Shown: one piece after another, positions 42,478 to 51,529 of the stretch
Position numbering within the stretch: position 1 is the first letter of the stretch
Layout of the letters: each line of letters starts with the position of its first letter
Origin: Candidatus Saccharibacteria bacterium CG_4_10_14_0_2_um_filter_52_9
GTDB lineage: Bacteria > Actinomycetota > Acidimicrobiia > Acidimicrobiales > RAAP-2
Assembly (NCBI GenBank): GCA_903970515.1
Contig: CAJCJA010000047.1
Span: forward strand, 1-52,089
DNA: 52,089 bases
Reading direction: 5' to 3'
Made by a program: the position numbers and the translations under genes
The notes under the pieces: generated by a model
Seen by the model: the letters and a program-made list of their open reading frames with translations, nothing else
What the model was told of the DNA's origin: nothing
The model's database searches: none

Positions 42478-43074
42478 GTGACCTCATTCGAACTTTCCTT
42501 CGACTACCGATGCCCATTCGCGAAAAACATTCACTTGCACGTACTTCGCGCGCTCGAAGGTGGCGCCGACTTCGACGTCGAATTCGTACCGTGGACCATG
42601 AGCCAGGGTTACAAACGTGATGGAGCGCCCGACGTCTGGGACGACCCCGATCACGACGCCGACCTTTTGGCACTCGCGGTGAGCATCTCAGTTCGAGACG
42701 AACAACCCGAGAAGTTTCTCGCGGCGCACGAGGCGCTGTTTCGTGCTCGACATGAACGCGCTATTCGTCTCGTCACCTTCGACGAGATCGACCGCGTGCT
42801 TCAACCGATTGGCGTCGATATGACGCGAGTACGAGATGACGTCGAATCTCGACGTCCCCACAAGGTCATCGGTGAGAACTTTGCGAAGTATGAGGGCTTC
42901 GAGGCTTTCGGTGTGCCCACCTTTGTCGTCGGTGGCGACGCCGTGTTCGTCCGCTACATGACACCACCCGATGAGGACACGGCAGCGTCGACGAGCTTGA
43001 TTCAGTCGATCGTCGCGATGATCGCGACACAACCCGAACTCAATGAGTTCAAGCACACTCGCTTGCCAATGTGA
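42478..43074 (+). CDS. DsbA-family protein with single active-site Cys
   Basis: The 198-residue protein begins MTSFELSFDYRCPFAKNIHL: a CPFA in place of the usual CxxC, then a helical insert and GVPTFVVGG with the cis-Pro loop of the thioredoxin fold. This is the layout of DsbA/FrnE and 2-hydroxychromene-2-carboxylate isomerase-like proteins. With a single Cys it is more likely a glutathione- or CoA-type isomerase or a reductase than a disulfide-forming enzyme. TAGGCT (42466-42471) ends 6 nt before the GTG. Confidence 0.82.
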   Translation: MTSFELSFDYRCPFAKNIHLHVLRALEGGADFDVEFVPWTMSQGYKRDGAPDVWDDPDHDADLLALAVSISVRDEQPEKFLAAHEALFRARHERAIRLVTFDEIDRVLQPIGVDMTRVRDDVESRRPHKVIGENFAKYEGFEAFGVPTFVVGGDAVFVRYMTPPDEDTAASTSLIQSIVAMIATQPELNEFKHTRLPM

Positions 43075-43180
43075 ACTAGGAAGCGCGCAGTATCAACTAA
43101 AGGAGCGCGATCAGACCGAGCACGAGCGCGGGAGTGAACAGCTTTGCATTGTCACCTTTTTGCACGTGCGATGCGCATAC

Positions 43181-44092
43181 TTAGGTGCGGTTGGCATACT
43201 CGAGCATCGCGTCGAGCGCATCTGCGCGTTCGTCACTGGTGCCCGTGGGCGCGCCAGAAAATTCGGTGACGCCGGCGTCTCGTAATTCGTCTAACAGTTC
43301 GAGCACTTGTGCCTTGGTGCCGATCAGGCCCACGTCCGCGGGTTCCTTCGCCCCTTCGCGCTCCATCATGGCGGCGTAGCTCGGCAAGGTCGCGTAGATC
43401 GCGTACGCCTCGTTGACCCGAGCGCGCGCTCCCGCGACGTCGCTCGTGACCGTGATCGGCAAACCACACACGATGCGAGGTGCCAAGCGACCAACGCTGG
43501 CCGCCGCCTCGCGAATGAGCGGACTGATGTGAGAGGCGATCGTCCTTCGACCCGTCATCCACAAAACCGTGCCGTCACTCAACGTGCCGGCCAAGTGCAA
43601 CATCGCTGGACCCAAGGCCGCGATCAACAAACCAGGCGTACGTGTCTCTTTTGGTCCGAGCGGACTCATCGACACGGCCGTGACGCGTTTGCCCTGGACA
43701 TTGACGCTCTCGCCTCGCAACATCGGTGCCAGCGCCTCGAGATATTCGCGCATGTAACTCGCTGGCCGGTCAAAGGAGATTCCCCACAGGCCCTCGACGA
43801 CCACTTGATGCGAGAGTCCAATACCGAGTGACAAGGTTCCCTTAATCGCCTCTTGCACGGTGCGAGCTTGCGCCGCGAGCATCGAAGGATGGCGGGGTTG
43901 CACGGGAACGACCGACGTGCCAAAGTCCACGTCATCGAGTTCTCGTCCGATGACCGCGAGCACCGTCAGAGTGTCGGGACCAAAGACTTGTGCCGACCAC
44001 ATGGAACGAAAACCCATCTCACGAAGACGCGTCGCTCGTTCGATGGTCTTGTCGATGGAGCCGTCGGTGTCCAGCATGGCAGCGATACGCAT
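43181..44092 (-). CDS. LLM-class F420-dependent oxidoreductase
   Basis: The 303-residue luciferase-like TIM barrel has MGFRSMWSAQVFGPDTL near the start, GTSVVPVQPRHPSMLAAQA, LSLGIGLSHQVVVEGLWG and SYMREYLEALAPML, typical of the large F420-dependent LLM group. Substrate unknown. GAGAGGGGAA precedes the ATG at 44092; an in-frame upstream Met at 44149 is not supported. It is divergent from purK with 39 nt between. Confidence 0.86.
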   Translation of the reverse strand: MRIAAMLDTDGSIDKTIERATRLREMGFRSMWSAQVFGPDTLTVLAVIGRELDDVDFGTSVVPVQPRHPSMLAAQARTVQEAIKGTLSLGIGLSHQVVVEGLWGISFDRPASYMREYLEALAPMLRGESVNVQGKRVTAVSMSPLGPKETRTPGLLIAALGPAMLHLAGTLSDGTVLWMTGRRTIASHISPLIREAAASVGRLAPRIVCGLPITVTSDVAGARARVNEAYAIYATLPSYAAMMEREGAKEPADVGLIGTKAQVLELLDELRDAGVTEFSGAPTGTSDERADALDAMLEYANRT

Positions 44093-44131
44093 GTCGATTC
44101 CCCTCTCCGAGCGACCTGTAGCGTTCTGGTC

Positions 44132-45286
44132 GTGTCGAATGAATTCCAACCTAATCGAGTACGCGTGGGGATCATTGGGGCGGGACAGTTAGCGCTCATG
44201 ATGGGCGAGGTCGGACACGACGTCGGCGTAGAGACGATCGTGCTCGCGACGAGTCGTGACGAACCGGCATCGCTCTCGGGTGATGAGGTGTTACTCGGTG
44301 AAGCGAAAGACCCCGTCGCGCTCACCAATCTGGCCAACGCATCACAGGTAATCACCTTTGACCACGAACTCGTCGACCTTGAATTGATCGTGACGCTCGA
44401 ACGCGAGGGTATCGCGGTGCGTCCCGGCAGCCACGCGCTTCGCTTCGCCGTGGACAAGGCGTACCAACGTCGACGTTTCCTCGAAGCGGCGTTGCCGGTC
44501 CCCCAATTCGTGATCGTCAAGTCCAACACCGATCCCTCACTTGAGCCTTTCCTCGAGAAACTTTCCAATGAACCAGTCCTGAAGGCGCCGCGGGGAGGTT
44601 ACGACGGCCGCGGCGTACTCTTTCCGCGCTCGCGGGAAGAGACGTTGTCGATGATCGAACAACTCAGTGTCAGTGGCGAGGTGCTCGTCGAAGAACGTCT
44701 CGAACTCGATGGTGAAGTGGCGCAACTGATCGTGCGAGGAGTCGACGGCGAAGTGGCGCTCTATCCCCTCGTCACGACCGTTCAATCGCAAGGAATGTGC
44801 GTAGAGGTGCGCTATCCCGCCGAAGTCAGCGAGGCGATCGCCGCCCAAAGCGGGGTGCTCGCGAGGCGGATCGCGTCGTTGGTCGAGGGCGTGGGTGTGC
44901 TCGCGATCGAGTTCTTCGTCGCCAACGAGGAACTGTTCATCAACGAGATCGCGTTACGCCCTCACAATTCAGGTCACTGGACGATCGAGGGTGCGGCGAC
45001 GAGCCAGTTCGCCAACCATCTGCTCGCCGTCAGCGGCCAGGCCCTGGGTGACACCTCGGCGATTGTGGCGAACGCAGTGATGGTCAACGTCGTGGGCGGC
45101 GACGAACCAAGCTCACCGCAAGCCGCACGTGAGGTGTCGGGCATTTTCGTCCACGACTACGCCAAAGCGTGGCGACCCGGAAGGAAACTCGGCCACGTGA
45201 CGAGCGTCGGTGACGACGCCCACGAAGCACACGTGAGAGCATGGCAGGGTGCTCGCGCGTACGGCACGGTCATGAAAGAGGTCTAG
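44132..45286 (+). CDS. purK: 5-(carboxyamino)imidazole ribonucleotide synthase PurK
   Basis: The 384-residue ATP-grasp enzyme has [13 protein letters not shown] near the start, [18 protein letters not shown], the ATP-binding [28 protein letters not shown] and the metal-binding [26 protein letters not shown] region. It converts AIR to N5-CAIR in purine synthesis. TAGCGT (44119-44124) ends 7 nt before the GTG at 44132, which decides that start over longer frames. Its TAG overlaps the purE GTG by 1 nt. Confidence 0.93.
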   Translation: MSNEFQPNRVRVGIIGAGQLALMMGEVGHDVGVETIVLATSRDEPASLSGDEVLLGEAKDPVALTNLANASQVITFDHELVDLELIVTLEREGIAVRPGSHALRFAVDKAYQRRRFLEAALPVPQFVIVKSNTDPSLEPFLEKLSNEPVLKAPRGGYDGRGVLFPRSREETLSMIEQLSVSGEVLVEERLELDGEVAQLIVRGVDGEVALYPLVTTVQSQGMCVEVRYPAEVSEAIAAQSGVLARRIASLVEGVGVLAIEFFVANEELFINEIALRPHNSGHWTIEGAATSQFANHLLAVSGQALGDTSAIVANAVMVNVVGGDEPSSPQAAREVSGIFVHDYAKAWRPGRKLGHVTSVGDDAHEAHVRAWQGARAYGTVMKEV

Positions 45287-45774
45287 TGCAGCCAGTCGTA
45301 GGAATAGTGATGGGAAGTTCCTCGGACTTAGAGATCATGAACAACGCCGCTGCCGTCCTCGATGACTTTGGCGTGGCGTACGAACTGCACGTGGTCTCGG
45401 CGCATCGCACGCCCGAGGACATGATCGAGTACGCGCGCTCCGCCAAGCAGCGAGGTCTGCGCGTGCTCATCGCGGGCGCCGGCGGGGCCGCGCACCTTCC
45501 TGGGATGTTGGCGGCGATGACGACGTTGCCGGTGGTGGGTGTACCCGTCGCCCTGGCCCGCTTAGATGGTCTTGATTCTCTGCTCTCGATTGTGCAAATG
45601 CCCCGTGGGGTTCCCGTCGCGACCGTCGCAATCAATGGCGCGGCGAACGCGGCACTCTTGTCACTTCGCGTTCTCGCGCTGGGCGACCCTTCACTCGCCG
45701 ACGCGCTCGAAAGCTATCGATTGCAACTCGCGACGCAGGCCAGAACACAAGACCAAGAACTCCCGAGGAAATAA
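45286..45774 (+). CDS. purE: N5-CAIR mutase PurE
   Basis: The 162-residue protein has [32 protein letters not shown] and [26 protein letters not shown] with the catalytic His pattern of class I PurE. It isomerises N5-CAIR to CAIR after PurK. The GTG at 45286 shares its G with the purK stop (TAGTG). Two-gene purine unit. Confidence 0.95.
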   Translation: MQPVVGIVMGSSSDLEIMNNAAAVLDDFGVAYELHVVSAHRTPEDMIEYARSAKQRGLRVLIAGAGGAAHLPGMLAAMTTLPVVGVPVALARLDGLDSLLSIVQMPRGVPVATVAINGAANAALLSLRVLALGDPSLADALESYRLQLATQARTQDQELPRK

Positions 45775-45854
45775 ACTCACGGTTGCCATGCGACGTGTCG
45801 CTCGGGCACACCCGGGCATAACACCTAGGCTGTACGAGGAGCGAAGGAGGCCCC

Positions 45855-46595
45855 GTGGGTATAGGTAAGAGGATTACGACGATTTTCCAGGCCAAGTCCA
45901 ACGCGGCCCTCAACAAGATGGAAGACCCGCGCCAGACGCTCGATCTTTCGTACGAACAACAGCTCGAGAACCTCACAAAAGTCAAGCGCGCGGTCGCGGA
46001 CGTCGCGACCGCCCGTAAGCGCGTGGAAATCCAAGCCGAACAGCTCAAGACTCAAGGCGACAAGTTGGCTGAGCAAGCCAAGGCCGCTCTCGCCCAGGGC
46101 AACGAACCACTGGCCCGCGAAGCGCTGACTCGCCGCGAGGCGATTGCCGATCAACTAAAGGACCTCGACGCCCAGCACGCGACCATCGTCGAACAAGAAG
46201 ACAAGTTGACCCAGACGTCCCAACGACTCCAGACCGAGATCGAGGCGTTTCGCACCAAGAAAGAGACCATTAAGGCGACCTACACTGCCGCGGAGGCGTC
46301 CGCGCACGTCAACGAGGCGGTCGCAGGTATCTCGACCTCAATGACCGACGCCGGCTCAGCGATGCAGCGCGCGCAGGACAAAGTGGCCGAGATGCAGGCC
46401 CGAAGTGGCGCACTCGATGAGCTCCTCGCTTCAGGCGCCCTCACTGACCTCAACGCGCCGAGCGACGACATCCAAGCCCAACTCGACAAAGCGAGCGGCA
46501 CGACGAGTGTCGATGCTCAGCTCGCCGCACTAAAAGCCCAGCTCAACTCGGGCGGCGACACCCCGAGCGAGTTGCCTACAGGGAAAGATGCATAA
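45855..46595 (+). CDS. pspA: PspA/IM30 family protein
   Basis: The 246-residue protein is almost entirely coiled coil after MGIGKRITTIFQAKSNAAL. It follows the PspA layout with MEDPRQTLDLSYEQQLENL (helices 1-2), long heptad regions, and a short acidic/Thr-rich tail. PspA binds and protects the inner membrane under stress. AAGGAGG at 45844-45850 before the GTG sets the start. It is followed by htpX (2 nt) and pspAB, the actinobacterial Psp arrangement. Confidence 0.92.
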   Translation: MGIGKRITTIFQAKSNAALNKMEDPRQTLDLSYEQQLENLTKVKRAVADVATARKRVEIQAEQLKTQGDKLAEQAKAALAQGNEPLAREALTRREAIADQLKDLDAQHATIVEQEDKLTQTSQRLQTEIEAFRTKKETIKATYTAAEASAHVNEAVAGISTSMTDAGSAMQRAQDKVAEMQARSGALDELLASGALTDLNAPSDDIQAQLDKASGTTSVDAQLAALKAQLNSGGDTPSELPTGKDA

Positions 46596-46597
46596 CC

Positions 46598-47509
46598 ATG
46601 CCGAAGTCCAAGATTGAATCTGATCACGGTCTGAACATTCGAATGTTCATCACGGGCTTGCTGCTCGTGCTGCTGTACGCCATCATCATCACCGTGCTCA
46701 TCCGCGTCGGTGTCGCCTTCGGTCTCGTGATCGTGATCGCGTTCGCGCTGATCTTCTCGCAGTATTTCTTCTCGGACAAGATCGCGATGTTCTCGATGCA
46801 CGCTCACGAGGTGACCCCTCAACAAGAACCGAGATTGCACGAGATTGTTGATCGCCTCTGTCTGCTCGCCAACATGGAAAAGCCACGCGTGGGCGTCGCC
46901 GAGGTTGATATCCCCAATGCCTTCGCGACGGGTCGCAGTCCCAAGCACGCCGTCATCTGCGCGACGCGTGGCATCATGACCCGTCTCAACGACGAAGAGC
47001 TCGAAGCGGTTCTCGCGCACGAGCTCAGCCACGTCGCACACCGCGACGTCGCGGTAATGACGATCGCGTCCGGTGTCGGGATGCTCGCGGGCCTCATAAG
47101 TCGGGTGGCGATGTGGAGTGCGTTCCTGGGCGGCGGTGGTGGTGGTCGAGGGCGCGGCGGTCAGAACATCGTCCTCATCGAACTTCTCACCTTCGTCGCG
47201 TCACTCGTTATCTACGTCATTGCCTACATCCTCACCATGGCTCTCTCGCGCTATCGCGAGCTCGCGGCCGACCGTTCAGGCGCCATTCTCATTGGTAAGC
47301 CCAGCGTGCTCGCAAGTGCGCTCGTGCACATCACGGGCGACATGGGCAAGATTCCCCGTACCGACCTACGAAAGACCGAAGGCATGAACGCCTTCTTCTT
47401 CGCTCCGGCCCTCGCGGGCGGAAGTGCCGCGTCGTTGTTCTCGACCCATCCGACGCTTCAAAAGCGCCTCGATCAGCTGAACAAGCTCGAGCGTGAACTG
47501 AACGGCTAG
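46598..47509 (+). CDS. htpX: M48 membrane metalloprotease HtpX-like
   Basis: The 303-residue protein has two N-terminal helices (about 15-35 and 38-58), the HELSH zinc motif (141-145) with a downstream Glu in ALSRYRELAADRSGA, two further helices and a Gly/Arg-rich loop (GGGGGGRGRGGQ) between. It degrades damaged membrane proteins. It starts 2 nt after pspA and its TAG overlaps the pspAB GTG. Confidence 0.9.
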   Translation: MPKSKIESDHGLNIRMFITGLLLVLLYAIIITVLIRVGVAFGLVIVIAFALIFSQYFFSDKIAMFSMHAHEVTPQQEPRLHEIVDRLCLLANMEKPRVGVAEVDIPNAFATGRSPKHAVICATRGIMTRLNDEELEAVLAHELSHVAHRDVAVMTIASGVGMLAGLISRVAMWSAFLGGGGGGRGRGGQNIVLIELLTFVASLVIYVIAYILTMALSRYRELAADRSGAILIGKPSVLASALVHITGDMGKIPRTDLRKTEGMNAFFFAPALAGGSAASLFSTHPTLQKRLDQLNKLERELNG

Positions 47510-48087
47510 TGGGTCTTCGCGACACGCTCTTCGGGCGCACGAAGCAAGTCCAACCGAAACTCGACAACCTCTTCGCCCTGCCCACGGCCGCGCTCACGCT
47601 GCAGACCGAACTCGACCTCGTGACGTCGGGCCAAGCGGGTCTTTGTTTTAAGGCAGGCAGTGGCGAGTCGACGATCAGCACCGACGCCGACGTCGAACAA
47701 CTCTTGAACTTCGATGAGGCGGGCGACGAGAAAGTATCGATTACGACCGATGACCTCGGTTTCAAATGGCTCGTCGTGAAGGACCCTGATCTCGAAAGTC
47801 AGGTGACCAGAATCCACAGCGCGAACACCTCGATGGTGGAGAACGGATTGGGTCCGCGTTTGCTCTGCGCAGTATTTGGATTCGTGCCCAAGACCCCGCC
47901 TGGCGAAGGGTCTGTCCGGATGGTCTATCTCTTGAAGCAGGGCACGTTCTATCCGTTCGCCCCCACGTCAAAGAACCAGCGCGACAACGAGCTCGAGTTA
48001 CGAATTCGATCATTCCTCGAAAACGATCTCCCGATGGAGAAGGACTTGACGCGATGGATGGCGCTCTGGGCCCTGCCGGTCAACTGA
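47509..48087 (+). CDS. PspA-associated protein PspAB
   Basis: The 192-residue protein starts MGLRDTLFGRTKQVQPKLDNLF and has a well-defined mixed alpha/beta layout with ITTDDLGFKWLVVKDPDLE, LLCAVFGFV and KQGTFYPFAPTSKNQRDN. It matches the PspAB family found next to pspA and htpX in actinobacteria (family name from memory). It has no membrane segment. The start GTG overlaps the htpX stop (TAGTG). Its end overlaps the convergent pterin dehydratase gene by 8 nt. Confidence 0.85.
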   Translation: MGLRDTLFGRTKQVQPKLDNLFALPTAALTLQTELDLVTSGQAGLCFKAGSGESTISTDADVEQLLNFDEAGDEKVSITTDDLGFKWLVVKDPDLESQVTRIHSANTSMVENGLGPRLLCAVFGFVPKTPPGEGSVRMVYLLKQGTFYPFAPTSKNQRDNELELRIRSFLENDLPMEKDLTRWMALWALPVN

Positions 48088-48391
48088 GGACGTCGCCGAA
48101 CCCTTCGAGCAATTGGTCGAATCCGTTGGCGTACTCGAGATCGAGACTCGTGATGCCACCTTGGTCGTGCGTCCACACTTCTGTTCGCAGCTCGCGGTAC
48201 CCGAGGGTGAGCATCGGATGATGCTCCAAACGATTAGCGAGCGCGACTTGGGCCATGACGATGTCCGCACCGCTCGCGTAGTCCTTCGTCTTCAGCTCCG
48301 TGACGAGATGTCCCTCCTCGAGACGCCAACGTTCGTGCTCGCTCAACCATCGCGCGACGTCATCATTGGCGAGTAGCGAAGGTCGGCTCAC
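48080..48391 (-). CDS. 4a-hydroxytetrahydrobiopterin dehydratase (PCD/DCoH family)
   Basis: The 103-residue protein has the family pattern [18 protein letters not shown] and [30 protein letters not shown], with the catalytic HHP region (57-59) followed by the beta strand Trp and the Asp. It recycles a pterin cofactor. Its ATG overlaps the fumC stop by 4 nt (ATGA), so the two are coupled even though the functions are unrelated. Confidence 0.9.
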   Translation of the reverse strand: MSRPSLLANDDVARWLSEHERWRLEEGHLVTELKTKDYASGADIVMAQVALANRLEHHPMLTLGYRELRTEVWTHDQGGITSLDLEYANGFDQLLEGFGDVLS

Positions 48392-49776
48392 GGGTGCGTC
48401 ATGTCTTCGGGCACGACCGCTGCGTCAAACTCTTCACCGGTGAGAAACCCGAGACCCATCGCCGCTTCGCGTAACGTCGTGCGCTCCTGGTGCGCTTTCT
48501 TCGCGACCTTGGCGGCTTTGTCGTAGCCAATGATCGGGTTCAGTGCGGTCACCAGCATCAATGAGTTCTGCAGATGATGATCAATCTGTTCGTAGTCGGG
48601 TTCGAGCCCCTCGATGCAGAATTCGCGGAAGCGGTCGCAGGCGTCGGTGAGCAAATCGATAGAGTGACAAAGGTTGTAAATCATCACCGGTTTGCAGACA
48701 TTGAGTTCGAGATTGCCTCGCGAGCCGGCCATCGCAATGGCGGCGTCATTACCAAATACCTGGATGCAGACCATGATCATGGCTTCGGACTGCGTGGGAT
48801 TGACCTTTCCCGGCATGATCGAGCTCCCGGGTTCGTTCTCGGGCAGTTGCAACTCGCCTAGTCCCGAGCGCGGACCCGATCCGAGCCATCGAAGATCGTC
48901 GGCGATTTTGATGAGGCTCGTCGCTGTGGTCTTGATTGCGCCGTGCGCGAAGACCAGGGCGTCGTGCGCGGCGAGGGCGGCGAACTTGTTGGGTGCGGTG
49001 ACAAACGGATGGCCCGTGAGGGTCGCGATCGCCGCCGCCACCCTCGTGCCGAACTCGGGATGCGTATTGAGACCCGTTCCCACCGCCGTGCCGCCCGCCG
49101 CCAGTTCGTAGAGACCGTCGAGTACGACACGCAAGCGCACGAGGTCCGCGTCGAGTTGGGCGACGTACCCGGAGAACTCTTGACCCAGCGTCAAGGGCAC
49201 CGCGTCCATCAGATGCGTACGGCCAATCTTGGTCACGTTCGTGTACGCCGTTGCCTTGGCGTCGAGGGCGTCACGCAGGCGTAGCACGCTGGGCACGAGC
49301 CGCTCGTTGATTTCGACGACGGCGGCGATGTGCATCGCCGTGGGAAACGTGTCGTTGGAGGATTGGGACATGTTGACGTCGTCATTGGGGTGCACGGGCT
49401 TCTTGGAACCCTGCTCACCGCCGGCGAGTTCGATCGCCCGATTCGAAATGACTTCGTTCACGTTCATGTTCGTCTGCGTGCCAGAACCCGTCTGCCAGAT
49501 CCGCAACGGGAATTCCGCCATCAAGGTGCCGTCCATGACCTCGCGCGCGGCTCGCTCGATCAGCGCGGCTCGCTCGTGGTCTAGCTTTCCCAGCGCCTCG
49601 TTGACCTGCGCCGACGCTAACTTCAAGACGCCAAACGCTCGTATGAGCGCGGGCGGCATGGTGTCGGTGCCAATGGCGAAGTGGTGCAGGCTCCGTTCCG
49701 TCTGTGCTCCCCAGTAATGGTCCGCGGGCACCTCAATCTCGCCCATGGTGTCAGATTCAATGCGAACGTTTCCCAC
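48388..49776 (-). CDS. fumC: Fumarate hydratase, class II
   Basis: The 462-residue enzyme has [16 protein letters not shown] at the start, [31 protein letters not shown], and the class II signature [10 protein letters not shown] (317-326). It hydrates fumarate to malate in the TCA cycle. A GTG with AGGAGG upstream starts the gene. It is followed by the pterin dehydratase gene. Confidence 0.96.
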   Translation of the reverse strand: MGNVRIESDTMGEIEVPADHYWGAQTERSLHHFAIGTDTMPPALIRAFGVLKLASAQVNEALGKLDHERAALIERAAREVMDGTLMAEFPLRIWQTGSGTQTNMNVNEVISNRAIELAGGEQGSKKPVHPNDDVNMSQSSNDTFPTAMHIAAVVEINERLVPSVLRLRDALDAKATAYTNVTKIGRTHLMDAVPLTLGQEFSGYVAQLDADLVRLRVVLDGLYELAAGGTAVGTGLNTHPEFGTRVAAAIATLTGHPFVTAPNKFAALAAHDALVFAHGAIKTTATSLIKIADDLRWLGSGPRSGLGELQLPENEPGSSIMPGKVNPTQSEAMIMVCIQVFGNDAAIAMAGSRGNLELNVCKPVMIYNLCHSIDLLTDACDRFREFCIEGLEPDYEQIDHHLQNSLMLVTALNPIIGYDKAAKVAKKAHQERTTLREAAMGLGFLTGEEFDAAVVPEDMTHP

Positions 49777-49940
49777 GACTTCCTCCTACTTTCACTCACG
49801 TCAGTCTTATCGCAGTCGGCGACTTCTCAACCAACCGGTACCACCCCGCGCCCCTCGCTCGTCCCTGGGGTGCCGAGAGCGCGACGCGTCCAATAAGGTA
49901 CGTGTGGCGCTCGCGCCAACCACCCAACGAAGGGAACTCC

Positions 49941-50339
49941 GTGTCCGATTCATTCAGCGCCGCCTCGCGCGACATCTTCGCGAAGAATGTCCTCGCCCAC
50001 GTCGCCACCCTGGGGCCAGACGGTGCCCCTCAGGTGACGCCGGTGTGGGTAATGCTCGACGGCGACGACATCATCATCAACACGGCGCTCGGACGAGCGA
50101 AGGCTCGTAATCTCGCCTCTGACGCCCGCGTCGCGGTGTCGCTCACCGACCCCGACAACGGGTACGTGGCGATCGTCGTGCGAGGGACAGTCGTGGGATT
50201 CACCACCGAAGGCGCCGATGACGTCATTGACCAGCTCGCGAAGAAATACCTCGACGTTGATTCCTATCCGATGCGTCGCGAAGGCGAAGTTCGAGTGACC
50301 GTGCGCATCCGTCCGGACCGGATTTCACAGCAACCGTAA
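49941..50339 (+). CDS. PPOX-class F420-dependent protein
   Basis: The 132-residue split-barrel protein has VLAHVATLGPDGAPQVTPVWV, DDIIINTALGRAKARNLASDARVAVSL and VVRGTVVGFTTEGADDVIDQLAKKYL, a typical PPOX/pyridoxamine-oxidase-like F420-binding fold. The substrate is unknown. AAGGGAA upstream of the GTG decides the start; an in-frame extension back to 49704 crosses the promoter gap. Confidence 0.87.
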   Translation: MSDSFSAASRDIFAKNVLAHVATLGPDGAPQVTPVWVMLDGDDIIINTALGRAKARNLASDARVAVSLTDPDNGYVAIVVRGTVVGFTTEGADDVIDQLAKKYLDVDSYPMRREGEVRVTVRIRPDRISQQP

Positions 50340-50342
50340 CGG

Positions 50343-50828
50343 TCAAGCAAAATAAGTGAGCTCGCCGGCGTCGCTCGTGCGCGTCGCACTGATGGTGACG
50401 ACCTGCTCGCCCGATACGAGGGATGCGCCATCAGCGTGCCAAACCCGAATCAGCCGCGGAGGAGCAGGTCGGTTATAGGCCTTCGTGATGACGGCGTCGT
50501 CGGTCACGATGCTCACCTCGTCGTCACTTAACAGCGCCTCGAGGACCCGCGCGTTCGATGACGCGTTCGCACCCGACACGACCACGTCGCTCAACTCCAC
50601 GAGCCAGCTGAGCGTCTTGACGTCACGCGCGGCGAGAGACGCCGGATAGTCCTTCGACACTTCGAGCCAGATACCCAGTCCCCGATGCAGGTCGTCCTTC
50701 AGTGACGCCACGGCAATGACGCTGTTGGCGTCCTCGACGTGCACCACGACCGTCATTGACTCTTCATCGATGACGCGGACAGCACGGCTGAGTGACGCAA
50801 AGGGCAGCGTGAGTCGCGCGATCTGCAT
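50343..50828 (-). CDS. Conserved hypothetical protein
   Basis: The 161-residue protein has an alternating alpha/beta layout (ESMTVVVHVEDANSVIAVASL, HRGLGIWLEVSKDYPASLAARDVKTLSWLVELSDVVVSG, RLIRVWHADGAS). The middle part recalls the C-terminal barrel of luciferase-like enzymes, but this is a weak likeness. No family is claimed. It lies 2 nt after the DUF2469 gene on the minus strand and so probably shares its transcript. Confidence 0.6.
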   Translation of the reverse strand: MQIARLTLPFASLSRAVRVIDEESMTVVVHVEDANSVIAVASLKDDLHRGLGIWLEVSKDYPASLAARDVKTLSWLVELSDVVVSGANASSNARVLEALLSDDEVSIVTDDAVITKAYNRPAPPRLIRVWHADGASLVSGEQVVTISATRTSDAGELTYFA

Positions 50829-50830
50829 GC

Positions 50831-51130
50831 CTAGGGCTGAAGATCCTCTTTGGGCAGTCGTTCGATGTTGACGTCGCGAAACGTCAGCACGCGCACCGAC
50901 GGCACGAAGCGGGCCGCGCGGTACATGTCCCAGACCCAGGCGTCAGTGAGCGTGATCTCGAGCAACGTGGGGCTGGTGGCGGAACGAACTTCAACCGCGA
51001 CGTGATTGGCGAGATAGAAGCGGCGATCGGTCTCGACGGCGAAGTCGAAGGTCCCGACGACGGCCTTGTACTCTTGGACCAGTGCGAGTTCCAGCGTCGA
51101 CTCGTAGTCGTCGAGCTCTTCTTCGCCCAA
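50831..51130 (-). CDS. DUF2469 family protein
   Basis: The 99-residue protein starts with LGEEELDDYESTLELALVQEY and has FAVETDRRFYLANHVAVEV, TLTDAWVWDMYRAARFV and VLTFRDVNIERLPKEDL. It matches the actinobacterial DUF2469 family, which is usually found next to rplS/lepB. The function is unknown. The TTG at 51130 lies 5 nt after the rplS stop, and longer frames run into rplS. It is the gene directly downstream of rplS. Confidence 0.85.
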   Translation of the reverse strand: MGEEELDDYESTLELALVQEYKAVVGTFDFAVETDRRFYLANHVAVEVRSATSPTLLEITLTDAWVWDMYRAARFVPSVRVLTFRDVNIERLPKEDLQP

Positions 51131-51134
51131 GGGA

Positions 51135-51491
51135 CTAGGGACGCTCGGTGACGCGGAGCTCCTTGATCTTGGCGGCCTTTCCACGCAGATCACGGAGGTA
51201 GTAGAGCTTGGCACGGCGAACGTCACCGTACGAATCCACTTCGATCTTGGCGATAGTGGGAGCGTGCACCGGGAATGTTCGCTCGACGCCCACGCCGAAG
51301 CTCACCTTTCGCACGGTGAAGGTCTCTTGGAGACCCGAGCCCTGGCGGCGAATGACGACGCCCTGGAATACCTGGACACGCTCGCGGGTGCCCTCGACCA
51401 CTCGCACGTGCACCTTCAAGGTGTCACCGGTACGAAACGAAGGAATGTCGTCGCGAAGCGAATCGCGATCAATGAGGTCGGTCGGGTTCAT
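51135..51491 (-). CDS. rplS: 50S ribosomal protein L19
   Basis: The 118-residue protein has the L19 pattern: [51 protein letters not shown] and [18 protein letters not shown]. It lies at the 30S-50S interface of the ribosome. It follows trmD by 38 nt, the standard trmD-rplS order. The C terminus is short (KELRVTERP). Confidence 0.97.
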   Translation of the reverse strand: MNPTDLIDRDSLRDDIPSFRTGDTLKVHVRVVEGTRERVQVFQGVVIRRQGSGLQETFTVRKVSFGVGVERTFPVHAPTIAKIEVDSYGDVRRAKLYYLRDLRGKAAKIKELRVTERP

Positions 51492-51529
51492 GGGAGCGGT
51501 CCCTTTCGGATCACTAAGGCTTTAGAAGT

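Noticed and set aside
43097-43165. Possible 22-codon membrane peptide on the minus strand after the LLM gene (KGDNAKLFTPALVLGLIALL)
   Set aside because: Hydrophobic tail looks peptide-like and it is in frame with the LLM gene after its stop, but there is no clear ribosome-binding site and it is too short to support without conservation data.
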